Below, piece after piece: positions 31,782-40,578 of a stretch of 64,000 nt of DNA; positions within the stretch are counted from its first letter, which is position 1, and every line of letters begins with the position of its first letter. The position numbers and the translations under genes were made by a program. The notes under the pieces were generated by a model that worked only from the letters and a program-made list of their open reading frames with translations, did no database searches and was not told the DNA's origin. The stretch spans positions 1,054,001 to 1,118,000 of the forward strand of contig OY762937.1 in assembly GCA_963667005.1 (NCBI GenBank), read 5' to 3'. Source of the stretch: G963662605 sp963667005 (GTDB taxonomy: Bacteria; Bacteroidota; Ignavibacteria; Ignavibacteriales; Ignavibacteriaceae).

Positions 31782-33221
31782 ATGAAACTAAATACGATAC
31801 GAAATAAAATATCGTTACTCTACATACTTTTTGCCGTGGTGATTCTAACCATTGCGGGCATAGTGATTGATCTTGAGATGGAATCCTTTGTCAAAAAGAA
31901 CATTGAGACAAACCTGATGCGGGAGATAGATTTGCTCGGCACGTATTTTCAGGCGGCAAATAACATATCGCCGGAGGATCTTTCTCGGCGGTTGGCAGAA
32001 CACTTGAAAAAGACACAGGTGCGTGTAACGGCAATTGATAGTGCCGGGCGGGTGCTTGTTGATTCGGATATTAAATACGATAAAATTGCTGAGGCGGAAA
32101 ACCATCTGTGGCGCCCGGAAATACAACTTGCTTTAATATATGGCAGCGGGAAAGACATCCGTCTGAGCAAGTCAACTAATCATGAATATTTTTATGTCGC
32201 GAAAAAAGTAGATGGGGTCAATAGCGTTTCACTGCCGGGGTTACGCTTTATCAGGGCATCGTTATCTCTGCAAAGTATGAATCAGGAAATCTCTGATGTG
32301 CGATGGAATATTTTTATGGCGGGACTTATTGTCCTGTTGCTGGTCTTTTTGTTGAGCAGTGCGATTTCAGCACGTATAGCACGTCCTGTAAAAAAAATCA
32401 TCCAAAAAGTAAATGAAGTATCGCGGGGGAATTACAGTCTAAAGATTGATGTTCAATCGAACGATGAAATAAAAGTATTAAGTGATTCGATAAACAAGTT
32501 AACGGCGAAAATTAACGGAGATATGATCGAGCTTGAACGGCTTGCGAAAATACGATCACAGTTTTTAGCAAATGTATCGCATGAACTGCGTACACCGTTG
32601 TTCTCCATTCAGGCGTTTATCGAAACACTTATGCAGGGAGCGATCAACGACCCTGCTGTAAATCAAAAATATTTGAAGAAAACGCTGGCGCATGTTGACC
32701 GCCTGAATTTTCTGTTGACAGACTTGATTGAAATATCACGCATTGAGTCCGGCGATTTGAAGCTAAGCTTCCGGTACTTTCCTGTGAGTGAGTTGTTTGC
32801 TCAGCTTGGTGAATCATTCCGCACGTCATGCGCAATGAGAAATATGACTCTGGAAATTGCTGCCGCAGAAAATCTGCAAGTGTACGGAGACAAATCAAAA
32901 TTACTGCAAGTATTCTCAAATCTTATCGGTAATGCCATTAAATACAATCCTGATGGAACAACTATAAAGGTATTCAGCAGAGAGGATAAAGAATCTGTCA
33001 CGTTTTATATAGAAGATAACGGTGTCGGTATTGAAGAAGAACATTTACCGCGATTATTCGAGCGATTTTATCGCGTTGATAAAGAGCGTTCACGCGAAAC
33101 CGGAGGCACCGGACTGGGGTTGGCAATTGTGAAGCATATTGTTGAGGCACACGGAGGAACAATATCGGTTTCGAGTGTACCGGGGCAGGGAACAACATTC
33201 TGTTTCAGGCTGAAGAAGTAA
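31782..33221 (+). CDS. phoR: PhoR-like sensor histidine kinase
   Basis: 479 residues from ATG 31782. TM1 (about 10–32), a periplasmic sensor of about 145 residues, TM2 (about 180–202), HAMP (RIARPVKKIIQKVNEVSRGNY), HisKA with His267 in FLANVSHELRTPLFSIQAF, and HATPase with N box NLIGNAIKYN, DNGVGIEEEHLPRLFERFYRVD and GGTGLGLAIVKHI. The kinase core is of the PhoR/WalK type. It is divergent from the porin-pst operon, so a phosphate-sensing role is likely. The partner regulator phoB is not in the window, which is unusual as phoB and phoR are generally adjacent. Gene symbol is therefore by context. Confidence 0.8.
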   Translation: MKLNTIRNKISLLYILFAVVILTIAGIVIDLEMESFVKKNIETNLMREIDLLGTYFQAANNISPEDLSRRLAEHLKKTQVRVTAIDSAGRVLVDSDIKYDKIAEAENHLWRPEIQLALIYGSGKDIRLSKSTNHEYFYVAKKVDGVNSVSLPGLRFIRASLSLQSMNQEISDVRWNIFMAGLIVLLLVFLLSSAISARIARPVKKIIQKVNEVSRGNYSLKIDVQSNDEIKVLSDSINKLTAKINGDMIELERLAKIRSQFLANVSHELRTPLFSIQAFIETLMQGAINDPAVNQKYLKKTLAHVDRLNFLLTDLIEISRIESGDLKLSFRYFPVSELFAQLGESFRTSCAMRNMTLEIAAAENLQVYGDKSKLLQVFSNLIGNAIKYNPDGTTIKVFSREDKESVTFYIEDNGVGIEEEHLPRLFERFYRVDKERSRETGGTGLGLAIVKHIVEAHGGTISVSSVPGQGTTFCFRLKK

Positions 33222-33291
33222 ATCGCAGAGTGAGACCGTTTTTTAGACGTACAAAATTAATGGCTATTCTTATATAGGCAAGCAATTAGTG

Positions 33292-33359
33292 GGGCGGGTT
33301 TGATACCCGCCCACAAGCCATCTAAATTGAAAATATATGGGCGGGAAATAATCCCGTCC
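33292..33359. repeat. Family A hairpin modules (two)
   Basis: Two hairpins with GGGCGGG and CCCGCCC-type arms (33292–33312 and 33339–33359, the second with one G-T pair), joined by a linker ending in CCTACAGATT as in the array at 46669–47070. The rest of 33222–33424 shows nothing else. Confidence 0.7.
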
Positions 33360-33424
33360 TACAGATTAAAATCTTCGAAGAGATTCCGGAGGCCTATACT
33401 CGGAGTGTTTATACAGCAATAAAA

Positions 33425-33452
33425 AAGGGAACCGTTTTTACGCGATTCCCTT
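33425..33452 (-). terminator. Terminator of the organophosphate transporter gene
   Basis: AAGGGAA and TTCCCTT arms with an inner CCG/CGC pair. The minus strand continues into six Ts. It lies 23 bases after the transporter stop. Confidence 0.75.
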
Positions 33453-33474
33453 ATAACAAATTATATAGAAAATA

Positions 33475-34932
33475 TTACGGAAGATCTTCAACTTCAGCGA
33501 TGTAGCGTTTTGTTGCTTCAGGAAGTTCTTTCCAAATCTTAATGGCAAGAAGCATTCCGATAAGAGCAAACGGCATCAGGAAGATCGGCCACCAGTGCCA
33601 GTTCCAGGTTGTTAAATAACCGAGACTGAAAGACTGGATGCCTGTTCCGAGATACACAAAACCGTCAACAATACCGGAAGAAGTTGCAGTCGCTTTTCTT
33701 CCTCCGAAATCTGCGGCTGCTGTTCCAGACATCAGTGAATGCACACCGATTACCGCCATGGAAATAAGTACTGCAGCACTGCCGATAACAATCGGTGATG
33801 TTGTCAGGAAGAGAGCCATGAGTATCGTCATGATAAACATAAATCCACAAAGGAATACAACTGGTGGTCCTCTTCTCGAATGGAAATAGTTATCGGAGAT
33901 CATCCCGCCGAGGAATCCGCCGATGATGCCGAAGATGCAAAGCAGCAAACCCCAGTTTTCGACAAAGAACTCAGCTCCGGGTTGTTTAATTTCTTTAGCA
34001 AAAATAAAATACCATTGAATGATACCGTTTCTTAAAACGCCGGAAGTCAATTCAATAAAAGCAAAAATGAGCATGACCGGGCTGGTGAAAACATTTTTTA
34101 ATAACTGCCATGCAGTAAATTCTTCATCCATGCGTCCTGATGATGCATCGTGTGTTTCAAAAGGAGGAAATCCTGCCTGTTCCGGTGTGTCCTTAATAAC
34201 CAGCCAGTCGAACAGTGCCCAAAAAAGAAGAATTGCTGCGGGAAGGTAGAAGACAGCCCATGTTGCATCGGTAGTATGGCTGCCGACTGCAAAAACATGC
34301 CGCAGTATGCCGGTGAGCCATGTTTCCGCACCGGCGGTTTTCACCTTTGTCATTTCGACAATTGACTGACCCCAATCGAATGCAAAATACATACCGAAGG
34401 AAATGAGTGTGCCGAATATAGCGCCGAACACTCCCCGTTCACGTACGTGAAACCAGTAAGCTTTAACCTTGATAATTGAAACTGCTCCGTAACTCTGGAA
34501 ATACATATTCATCGAGTAGAGCAATGAAAAGATCGTAACTAATTTAACGTGTATTTGTCCGGTCAGAACAAGATATGTCACTACTCCAAGCAGAATATTG
34601 GCGATAGAGGCGCCTATAGAGGCGATAAGGATACCTGCTTTTCCGCCAAGCTTATCAACAAGTGGACCATTAATCAAAAATGAGACTGCATACGTAATTG
34701 TACCGGCGGCAAAAATGAGTCCGAAGTCTTCTTTCGACATGAGACTTCCGAGCGCGTTCTTCGAAATATTCAGATTATACCGGCCCATATATAAGAATGC
34801 ATATGTCATTCCGAGGGGGAACCAATTGATGAATCTCCTGATCATGAACCAGGATTGATGCTTTAACGGATTGTGCTTAAAGTAGAGAAAAATTATTAAG
34901 GCGAGACATAGTACAACAATAATTGTTCCCAT
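33475..34932 (-). CDS. Organophosphate:phosphate antiporter (GlpT/UhpT-like MFS)
   Basis: 485 residues, 12 membrane segments plus one extra hydrophobic segment at the N-terminus (MGTIIVVLCLALIIFLYF). The OPA family exchanges glycerol-3-phosphate, hexose phosphates or phosphoglycerate for phosphate. Family marks are TYAFLYMGRYNLNISKNAL, KAYWFHVRERGVFGAIFGTLIS with the conserved Arg, GPLVDKLGGKAG, and AADFGGRKATATSSGIVDGFVYLGTG. Substrate cannot be fixed from sequence. The upstream region has a Pho-box-like repeat, placing it in a probable phosphate-starvation regulon with the neighbouring pst genes. Confidence 0.87.
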   Translation of the reverse strand: MGTIIVVLCLALIIFLYFKHNPLKHQSWFMIRRFINWFPLGMTYAFLYMGRYNLNISKNALGSLMSKEDFGLIFAAGTITYAVSFLINGPLVDKLGGKAGILIASIGASIANILLGVVTYLVLTGQIHVKLVTIFSLLYSMNMYFQSYGAVSIIKVKAYWFHVRERGVFGAIFGTLISFGMYFAFDWGQSIVEMTKVKTAGAETWLTGILRHVFAVGSHTTDATWAVFYLPAAILLFWALFDWLVIKDTPEQAGFPPFETHDASSGRMDEEFTAWQLLKNVFTSPVMLIFAFIELTSGVLRNGIIQWYFIFAKEIKQPGAEFFVENWGLLLCIFGIIGGFLGGMISDNYFHSRRGPPVVFLCGFMFIMTILMALFLTTSPIVIGSAAVLISMAVIGVHSLMSGTAAADFGGRKATATSSGIVDGFVYLGTGIQSFSLGYLTTWNWHWWPIFLMPFALIGMLLAIKIWKELPEATKRYIAEVEDLP

Positions 34933-35132
34933 AGTAATTTATTTTCTCCGGGAGATAAATTCGTAGATGATGTTTGATGAAGAGGGGGAGAAGGCTTGAT
35001 TACTCAATTGACCTCACAGAAGTATAAGTTTTCAAAGTAGTCCGTTCCTTGAAGAATCAAGCGAATTGATTTAATGAATTAAAAAAACCTAATTATTTAA
35101 TTTAAATATATCGCTTTGCCACACAATCTCAA

Positions 35133-35161
35133 ATTAAGATTATGTTAAAATTACGCTAATA
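35133..35161 (-). promoter_or_regulatory. Pho-box-like direct repeats upstream of the organophosphate transporter
   Basis: On the minus strand TTTTAAC-ATAA-TCTTAAT (35150–35133) repeats the porin site in the same orientation to its gene; 13 of the 14 half-site positions agree. A third weaker unit (TATTAGC, 35161–35155) continues the 11-base period. It is about 200 bases upstream of the transporter and 450 from amt copy 2. The remaining bases of 34933–35281 show nothing further. Confidence 0.6.
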
Positions 35162-35281
35162 AAGCAATATACTAGAAATGTTATGTTTTTGAGCAGAAAT
35201 GGCGTTATTGCTGTCGTCACCAGCGGTATGAGTGTGTTGCAGAACTCTTCGCATTTAGTTTTCACCTTCTGAAGAAGGAGC

Positions 35282-35404
35282 GAACTCATCCCTCGCAAGC
35301 TCGGCAACCGCCCTCGCCACCTAAATTAAAGCCAAATTAGCATCTTCGGGCTCACCCCTCTCTTTGCAAGAGAGGGGACGGGGGTGAGTTCACTTTAAAA
35401 ATAT
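35282..35404 (+). repeat. Dispersed 120-bp repeat, copy 2
   Basis: Nearly the same as 3583–3704 from GAACTCATCCCTCGCAAGCT to GAGTTCACTTTAAAAATAT, in the same orientation. The variable part is the 25 bases before ATCTTCGGGCTCA. It sits in the long gap before amt copy 2. Confidence 0.85.
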
Positions 35405-35612
35405 GCTTATGCAACAACCACGTATACATCTCCTGAATGGCGCAAATATCCACGGAAATCAGTGAGAAAGTGAACAAAAAGGGGGATTTTAACGACGATT
35501 CATAATTAAATAAGGATAAATAGAAAAATAACGTAAAATATTGTCAGATATTTTGATATATGCCTTAATTTATATAAGTTTTGAGCGTACATCAATATAT
35601 TTAAGGAAAGTT

Positions 35613-36914
35613 ATGCCAAAGTTTGGAATCATAGCCTTCACTTCTCTGGCAATATTAGCGATAGTTGCATTATTCGCTCCAGCCGGAGCAACTACTGTAG
35701 CTGCCGGGGTGATTAGTGCAGGCGATACCGCGTGGATGCTGACGGCAACAGGGCTGGTTCTGCTCATGACCCCCGGTTTGTCGTTTTTCTACGGCGGAAT
35801 GGTAAGCCCGAAAAATGTTATTTCGACCATGTTCCAGAGTTTTATTGCGATGGGATTAATAAGTGTTTTGTGGGTCGTGGTCGGTTTCAGCCTGGCTTTT
35901 GGTGAAAGTTATCACGGTTTGATCGGAAATCCGTTTTCCCACTTTATGCTTCGCGGAGTTTCGGAAGCTCCGAATCCGGCATTCGCGGCTACGGTTCCGT
36001 TTTTATTGTACGCGTTCTTTCAATTAAAGTTTGCAATTATTACTCCGGCACTTATTACCGGAGCAATAGCAGAGCGTGTCCGGTTTTCCTCGTATATAAT
36101 TTTTATCGCTTTATTTTCTTTGTTTATTTATGCTCCCCTTGCTCATTGGACATGGCATCCGGATGGTTTTTTGCACAAGCTGGGAGTCCTTGATTTTGCG
36201 GGTGGAACAGTAGTACACATGTCCGCCGGTTATGCTGCACTTGCCGGTGCAATTTTTCTCGGCAGAAGAAAGAGTCATTTGAAAAACGAATTGCATGTCC
36301 CGGCAAATATACCGTACGTTTTGCTCGGAACAGGATTATTGTGGTTTGGCTGGTTCGGATTTAACGCGGGCTCTGCGCTTGGTGCAAACGCATCAGCAGT
36401 ACTTGCTTTTGCAACGACTAATACGGCATCTGCCGCTGCTGCATTGTCGTGGATATTTTTTGATATGATGATTGGCCGGAAGCCCTCGGCTTCGGGTGCT
36501 TCCATCGGTGCGGTTGTCGGGCTGGTTGCTATCACACCTGCTGCGGGATTTGTCACTATCGGTCAGAGCGTTTTTATCGGTACGGCTGCAAGTGTCATCA
36601 GCAATCTTGCTGTATACGTGCGGACAAAAAGTACGCTTGATGATACACTTGATGTGTTCCCATGTCACGGCTTAGGCGGTATCGTCGGTATGATTATGAC
36701 GGGAATATTTGCTAAAGATGTCGGCCTGGCTTACGGACAAACGAAAACATTTCTGGCACATATGCTCGGATTAGTTATCGTTTCCGTTTTCGCATTCGGC
36801 GGGTCTTATCTATTGTATAAAATAACTGACATGATTCAATCGCTGCGCGTTACTCATGAAGAAGAGGTTTACGGTTTGGATTTGAGTCAGCACGGCGAAA
36901 GCATAGAACACTAA
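35613..36914 (+). CDS. amt: Ammonium transporter (Amt family), copy 2
   Basis: 433 residues from ATG 35613, which has AGGAAAG upstream. Unlike copy 1 it has an N-terminal hydrophobic leader (IIAFTSLAILAIVALFAPAGATT) before the first core helix, as in many Amt proteins with a cleaved signal. Pore histidines are in DFAGGTVVHMSAG and CHGLGGIVG. The tail THEEEVYGLDLSQHGE is complete. No PII gene adjoins it. The next gene on the same strand, after a terminator, is a PAS-rich hybrid kinase, so both amt genes in the window are next to large hybrid kinases. Confidence 0.95.
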   Translation: MPKFGIIAFTSLAILAIVALFAPAGATTVAAGVISAGDTAWMLTATGLVLLMTPGLSFFYGGMVSPKNVISTMFQSFIAMGLISVLWVVVGFSLAFGESYHGLIGNPFSHFMLRGVSEAPNPAFAATVPFLLYAFFQLKFAIITPALITGAIAERVRFSSYIIFIALFSLFIYAPLAHWTWHPDGFLHKLGVLDFAGGTVVHMSAGYAALAGAIFLGRRKSHLKNELHVPANIPYVLLGTGLLWFGWFGFNAGSALGANASAVLAFATTNTASAAAALSWIFFDMMIGRKPSASGASIGAVVGLVAITPAAGFVTIGQSVFIGTAASVISNLAVYVRTKSTLDDTLDVFPCHGLGGIVGMIMTGIFAKDVGLAYGQTKTFLAHMLGLVIVSVFAFGGSYLLYKITDMIQSLRVTHEEEVYGLDLSQHGESIEH

Positions 36915-36937
36915 TTTACATTACTCCAAGGTAAATG

Positions 36938-36979
36938 AGCTGCCTGAGCATTCCTCATTATGCAAGGGCAGCTTTTTTT
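36938..36979 (+). terminator. Terminator of amt copy 2
   Basis: AGCTGCC (36938–36944) pairs with GGCAGCT (36967–36973) and is followed by a run of seven Ts. Confidence 0.88.
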
Positions 36980-37121
36980 ATTATATACCCCGCATACAAT
37001 ATTGTCATTGATAACTGAAATCATTTTTATAAGTTTGTGGTATACCAAAAACGGTAATTATGACAATATATACGTTATTATATCTGCTTCCGGATTCGAT
37101 GTCAATATTGCGTCAAATTAA

Positions 37122-39833
37122 GTGCAGTACTCATTATCAGAAATTACCCGGCATAATCACAAGCCATTCGGCAAAAACGGGGATTTGACATTGTCTGTAC
37201 TAAACACGAATACCATTGTAAGCAGTGAAACTGCTAATATCCTCAACTCACTGAATAGTGTTGTTCTGGTGCATCATGCCGGAACAGGAAAGCTCTTGTG
37301 GGTAAATTCAAAGATTTACGATATTTATGGATATACGAGGGAAGAAGTACTGCATGTTAACGAAAATGCAGAAGACGAAAATCCACTTTCGATTCATGAA
37401 ACATTTGAAAATTTCAGAAAGACCGCCGAATTAGGCGTTAGGCAAATTGACTGGAAGGCACGCCATAAGGATGGACATTGGTTTTGGGTAGAAGTTAATT
37501 CTTCCTACGCCGAAATTGATGGGGAGAAACTAATAATTTCCACCATACGGGATATACATGAACGTAAGGAGTTAGTTCAGCAGCTTTCCGAAAGCGAAAT
37601 GCGCTTCCGTGCATTGCATGACGGACTCTTCGGTGGTATCGGCATCCACGATAAGGGGACGATTCTCGACTGCAACAAAGGATTGAGCGATATAACCGGA
37701 TATACCCGAGATGAATTAATAGGCATGAATGGTCTGAATCTGATAGCGCCTCACTCACGTGATTTTGTCCGGGGCAACATTGCAATCGGATATATCGGAG
37801 TATATGAAGCCGATGGGATCAAAAAAGATGGCACGATATATCCCCTTCAGATCAGCGGCCGGAATATCCCATATAAAGGAAAGACAGTCCGGGTTACGGA
37901 GTTCAGGGATATAACGGAACGAAAAAGAAATATTGAGGATCTTCGGGTAAAAGAAGAGCGCCTCCGCTTACTGATGGAAAATATCAGCGATGCAATTTTT
38001 GAAACCGATATTGAAGGTCATTATTTATATATATCCCCTTCATTTACGAGAATTACCGGATGGAGCGACGAAATAATTGGAAGTAAAGCACTTGAAAAAG
38101 TTCATCCGGATGACCGGGATAGTGTTCAAGCAATAATTCGACACGCGCTTTCAACCAGGACAAATATTGTACATGAATATCGTTTTAAACATAGAATAAA
38201 GGGCTATGTCTGGATAGAATCCCATTGCAGCGTATATGTAGCCAGCGATGGGAAACTCAGGTTTTTAGTCAGCTCGCGTGATATTTCCGAGTGGAAAGAA
38301 ACCGAAATACTGATGCGGGAAAGCGCAGAAAGTTATCATGGCTTAATCAACTCCGTAGATGAAGCGATTTATTTTTTGAATGAAGACGGTGTTTTTATTG
38401 ATGTCAATGACGGTGCATGCCGGATGTATGGATACACGAGGGAAGAGCTTGTCGGGAAAACACCGGCCGCGGTCAGCGCTCCGGACATGAATGAAATTGA
38501 GGAAGTATCAAATGCAGTCGCCCGTGCTTTTAGCGGTGAAACGACCAGAATACAATTTTGGGGCATGCGTAAGAACGGAGAAATATTCCCTAAGGATATA
38601 AGAATTTCCAAAGGCCGGTATTTCGGTGAGGATATTGCAATCGCGGTTGCTTTTGATATAACAGAAGCCAAACAGCAGGAGCGGGTGCTTATTGAAGCCA
38701 AAGAAAAGGCTGAAGCAATGAGCCATGCAAAATCGAACTTCCTTGCGAACATGAGTCATGAACTCCGGACGCCGCTTATCGGAATTTTGGGTTACTCTGA
38801 TCTCTTGTTGGAGAATGCCGGGAATGAAGAACAATTTAAAATGATCGAAGCTATTAACGAATCCGGCAAACGCCTGCTCGGCACATTGAATTTAATTCTT
38901 AACTTGTCGAAGATTGAAGCTGACAAGATGGAAGTGAAATATGTGCGGGCCGATTTATGCAGTATCGTTAAAGATCTGACAAAGACTTTCGAAGGTGTTG
39001 CACTGAAGAAAAATATTTGCTTTGAAGTAAGCGTAAAGGATTGTCCGCTTTATGCAAAAATTGATTTGCAGATGTTTGATTCGATTGTCAATAATCTTAT
39101 AAACAATGCTGTTAAATTTACCAATCAGGGGAAAATCACGATCGAGCTTTTCAAAGAGTTTGATGAATACGAGCATTGGGCTGTTATCCGTGTAAGTGAT
39201 ACGGGTATCGGGATGTCTCCTGAAGCGTGCAATTATATTTTTGAAGAATTCCGTCAGGCAAGTGAGGGGTTTGGACGAGCTTATGAGGGCACGGGATTGG
39301 GGTTGACTATTGCACGGAAATATGTGGATATTTTAAATGGAAAAATCAGCGTAAAAAGCAAACCCGGTGAAGGAAGTATTTTCACAGTAAAACTACCATG
39401 TATTATGGAAAAAAATATAACAAAAGAACAGTATGTCCAACCGGACCACGAGTCCGGACAGACAGTCTTTCCTCATGTACTCCTCGTGGATGATGACCTG
39501 ACAACGTATGGAGTCATTAAATACATGACCGCCAAATTATGTACCATCATTCACGCAAAGGATGCAAAAGAGGCGATTTCGGCTATTCGGGAAACTACCT
39601 ACGACCTTATTCTTCTTGATATTAATCTGGGGGTAGGTTTGAACGGCTTTGACGTGCTGAAAGAGATCAAGGCAACACAGGGGTACGAATCAGTACCGGT
39701 AGTTGCTCTTACTGCATATGCCATGGCAGGAGATAGAGATAGATTTCTCTCCGCGGGATGTGACTACTATCTTGCAAAACCTTTCAAAAAGATGGATTTG
39801 CTGGATCTCATACAAACCGCACTCAAAAAATAG
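37122..39833 (+). CDS. PAS-rich cytoplasmic hybrid histidine kinase
   Basis: 903 residues with no membrane segment. Four PAS domains in series (about 30–150, 155–270, 278–392 and 397–520), HisKA with His546 in FLANMSHELRTPLIGILGY, HATPase (NLINNAVKFT, DTGIGMSPEACNYIFEEFRQ, GTGLGLTIARKY) and a C-terminal receiver with Asp833 in LILLDINLG. The start is a GTG with a poor ribosome site; a TTG near 37186 is the alternative. PAS domains could sense redox, light or small ligands. There is no Hpt or output domain, so a separate phosphotransfer partner is needed. Its position after amt suggests, but does not prove, a nitrogen-related signal. Confidence 0.88.
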   Translation: MQYSLSEITRHNHKPFGKNGDLTLSVLNTNTIVSSETANILNSLNSVVLVHHAGTGKLLWVNSKIYDIYGYTREEVLHVNENAEDENPLSIHETFENFRKTAELGVRQIDWKARHKDGHWFWVEVNSSYAEIDGEKLIISTIRDIHERKELVQQLSESEMRFRALHDGLFGGIGIHDKGTILDCNKGLSDITGYTRDELIGMNGLNLIAPHSRDFVRGNIAIGYIGVYEADGIKKDGTIYPLQISGRNIPYKGKTVRVTEFRDITERKRNIEDLRVKEERLRLLMENISDAIFETDIEGHYLYISPSFTRITGWSDEIIGSKALEKVHPDDRDSVQAIIRHALSTRTNIVHEYRFKHRIKGYVWIESHCSVYVASDGKLRFLVSSRDISEWKETEILMRESAESYHGLINSVDEAIYFLNEDGVFIDVNDGACRMYGYTREELVGKTPAAVSAPDMNEIEEVSNAVARAFSGETTRIQFWGMRKNGEIFPKDIRISKGRYFGEDIAIAVAFDITEAKQQERVLIEAKEKAEAMSHAKSNFLANMSHELRTPLIGILGYSDLLLENAGNEEQFKMIEAINESGKRLLGTLNLILNLSKIEADKMEVKYVRADLCSIVKDLTKTFEGVALKKNICFEVSVKDCPLYAKIDLQMFDSIVNNLINNAVKFTNQGKITIELFKEFDEYEHWAVIRVSDTGIGMSPEACNYIFEEFRQASEGFGRAYEGTGLGLTIARKYVDILNGKISVKSKPGEGSIFTVKLPCIMEKNITKEQYVQPDHESGQTVFPHVLLVDDDLTTYGVIKYMTAKLCTIIHAKDAKEAISAIRETTYDLILLDINLGVGLNGFDVLKEIKATQGYESVPVVALTAYAMAGDRDRFLSAGCDYYLAKPFKKMDLLDLIQTALKK

Positions 39834-39870
39834 TGATTGTTGTACACATATATAGATGTCTGGAAGAGCT

Positions 39871-40545
39871 ATGACCTTACGCCCTGCTATACGAAGGTAT
39901 GTTCAGGTATTTTTAATTGTTATCGTACCTATAAACGGCGCCTGGTTATTCGAGGGCTGCTCCACTAAGGTCGTCAATCTCACCGACGCCAAACAGGCGG
40001 TTAATAATTATTATACGGAGGGTGCTTACGAAAAAGAACTGCATGCCGTGTTGAATGATGCCCGCAAAGATTTTGAGAACCTGAAACTTGACAAAACCTC
40101 AGTTATTATATTTGATGTGGATGAAACTACGCTTAACAATTTCGAGCAGATTAAGAAATATGATTTCGGCTTTGACATGAAAGCCTGGGAAGATTGGATT
40201 CAATCTGCAGCTGCTCCACCCATTGTGCAAATGCGCGATTTATATTTGGAGATTAAAAGCAAGGGAGTGCGGACAATATTCTTAACAGGCAGGAGTCAGC
40301 GCCATTATGCGGCTACGACAAAAAATTTGAGGGATGCCGGTTACTTCGGATATGATACACTCATTGTCCGGAGTCCCGAAGAAGAAAAGGTGCCCGCGAG
40401 TTTATATAAATTGAAAAAGCGTCAGGAAATAACTAACGCGGGTTATACAATAGTGATGAATTTCGGTGATCTGGAGAGCGATTTGTATGGCGGGTATTCC
40501 GGAATAGCCGTGAAACTTCCAAATATGTTATACTGTTTTCCTTGA
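39871..40545 (+). CDS. HAD-superfamily class B-like acid phosphatase, lipoprotein
   Basis: 224 residues from the ATG at 39871, which has GGAAGAG upstream; an ATG at 39856 is also in frame. The N-terminus is a lipoprotein signal with a possible lipobox FEGC. The HAD motifs are IIFDVDETTLNN (motif I, nucleophile Asp), IFLTGRSQ (motif II) and VMNFGDLESDLYGG (motif IV). This is the e(P4)/HAD type of outer-membrane or periplasmic acid phosphatase that removes phosphate from nucleotides or other organic phosphates. It could serve the phosphate scavenging suggested by the pst and transporter genes, but no Pho box was seen in front of it. Confidence 0.82.
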   Translation: MTLRPAIRRYVQVFLIVIVPINGAWLFEGCSTKVVNLTDAKQAVNNYYTEGAYEKELHAVLNDARKDFENLKLDKTSVIIFDVDETTLNNFEQIKKYDFGFDMKAWEDWIQSAAAPPIVQMRDLYLEIKSKGVRTIFLTGRSQRHYAATTKNLRDAGYFGYDTLIVRSPEEEKVPASLYKLKKRQEITNAGYTIVMNFGDLESDLYGGYSGIAVKLPNMLYCFP

Positions 40546-40578
40546 TGAATGTGTTTATTCGATTTTGAGTGATATTAT

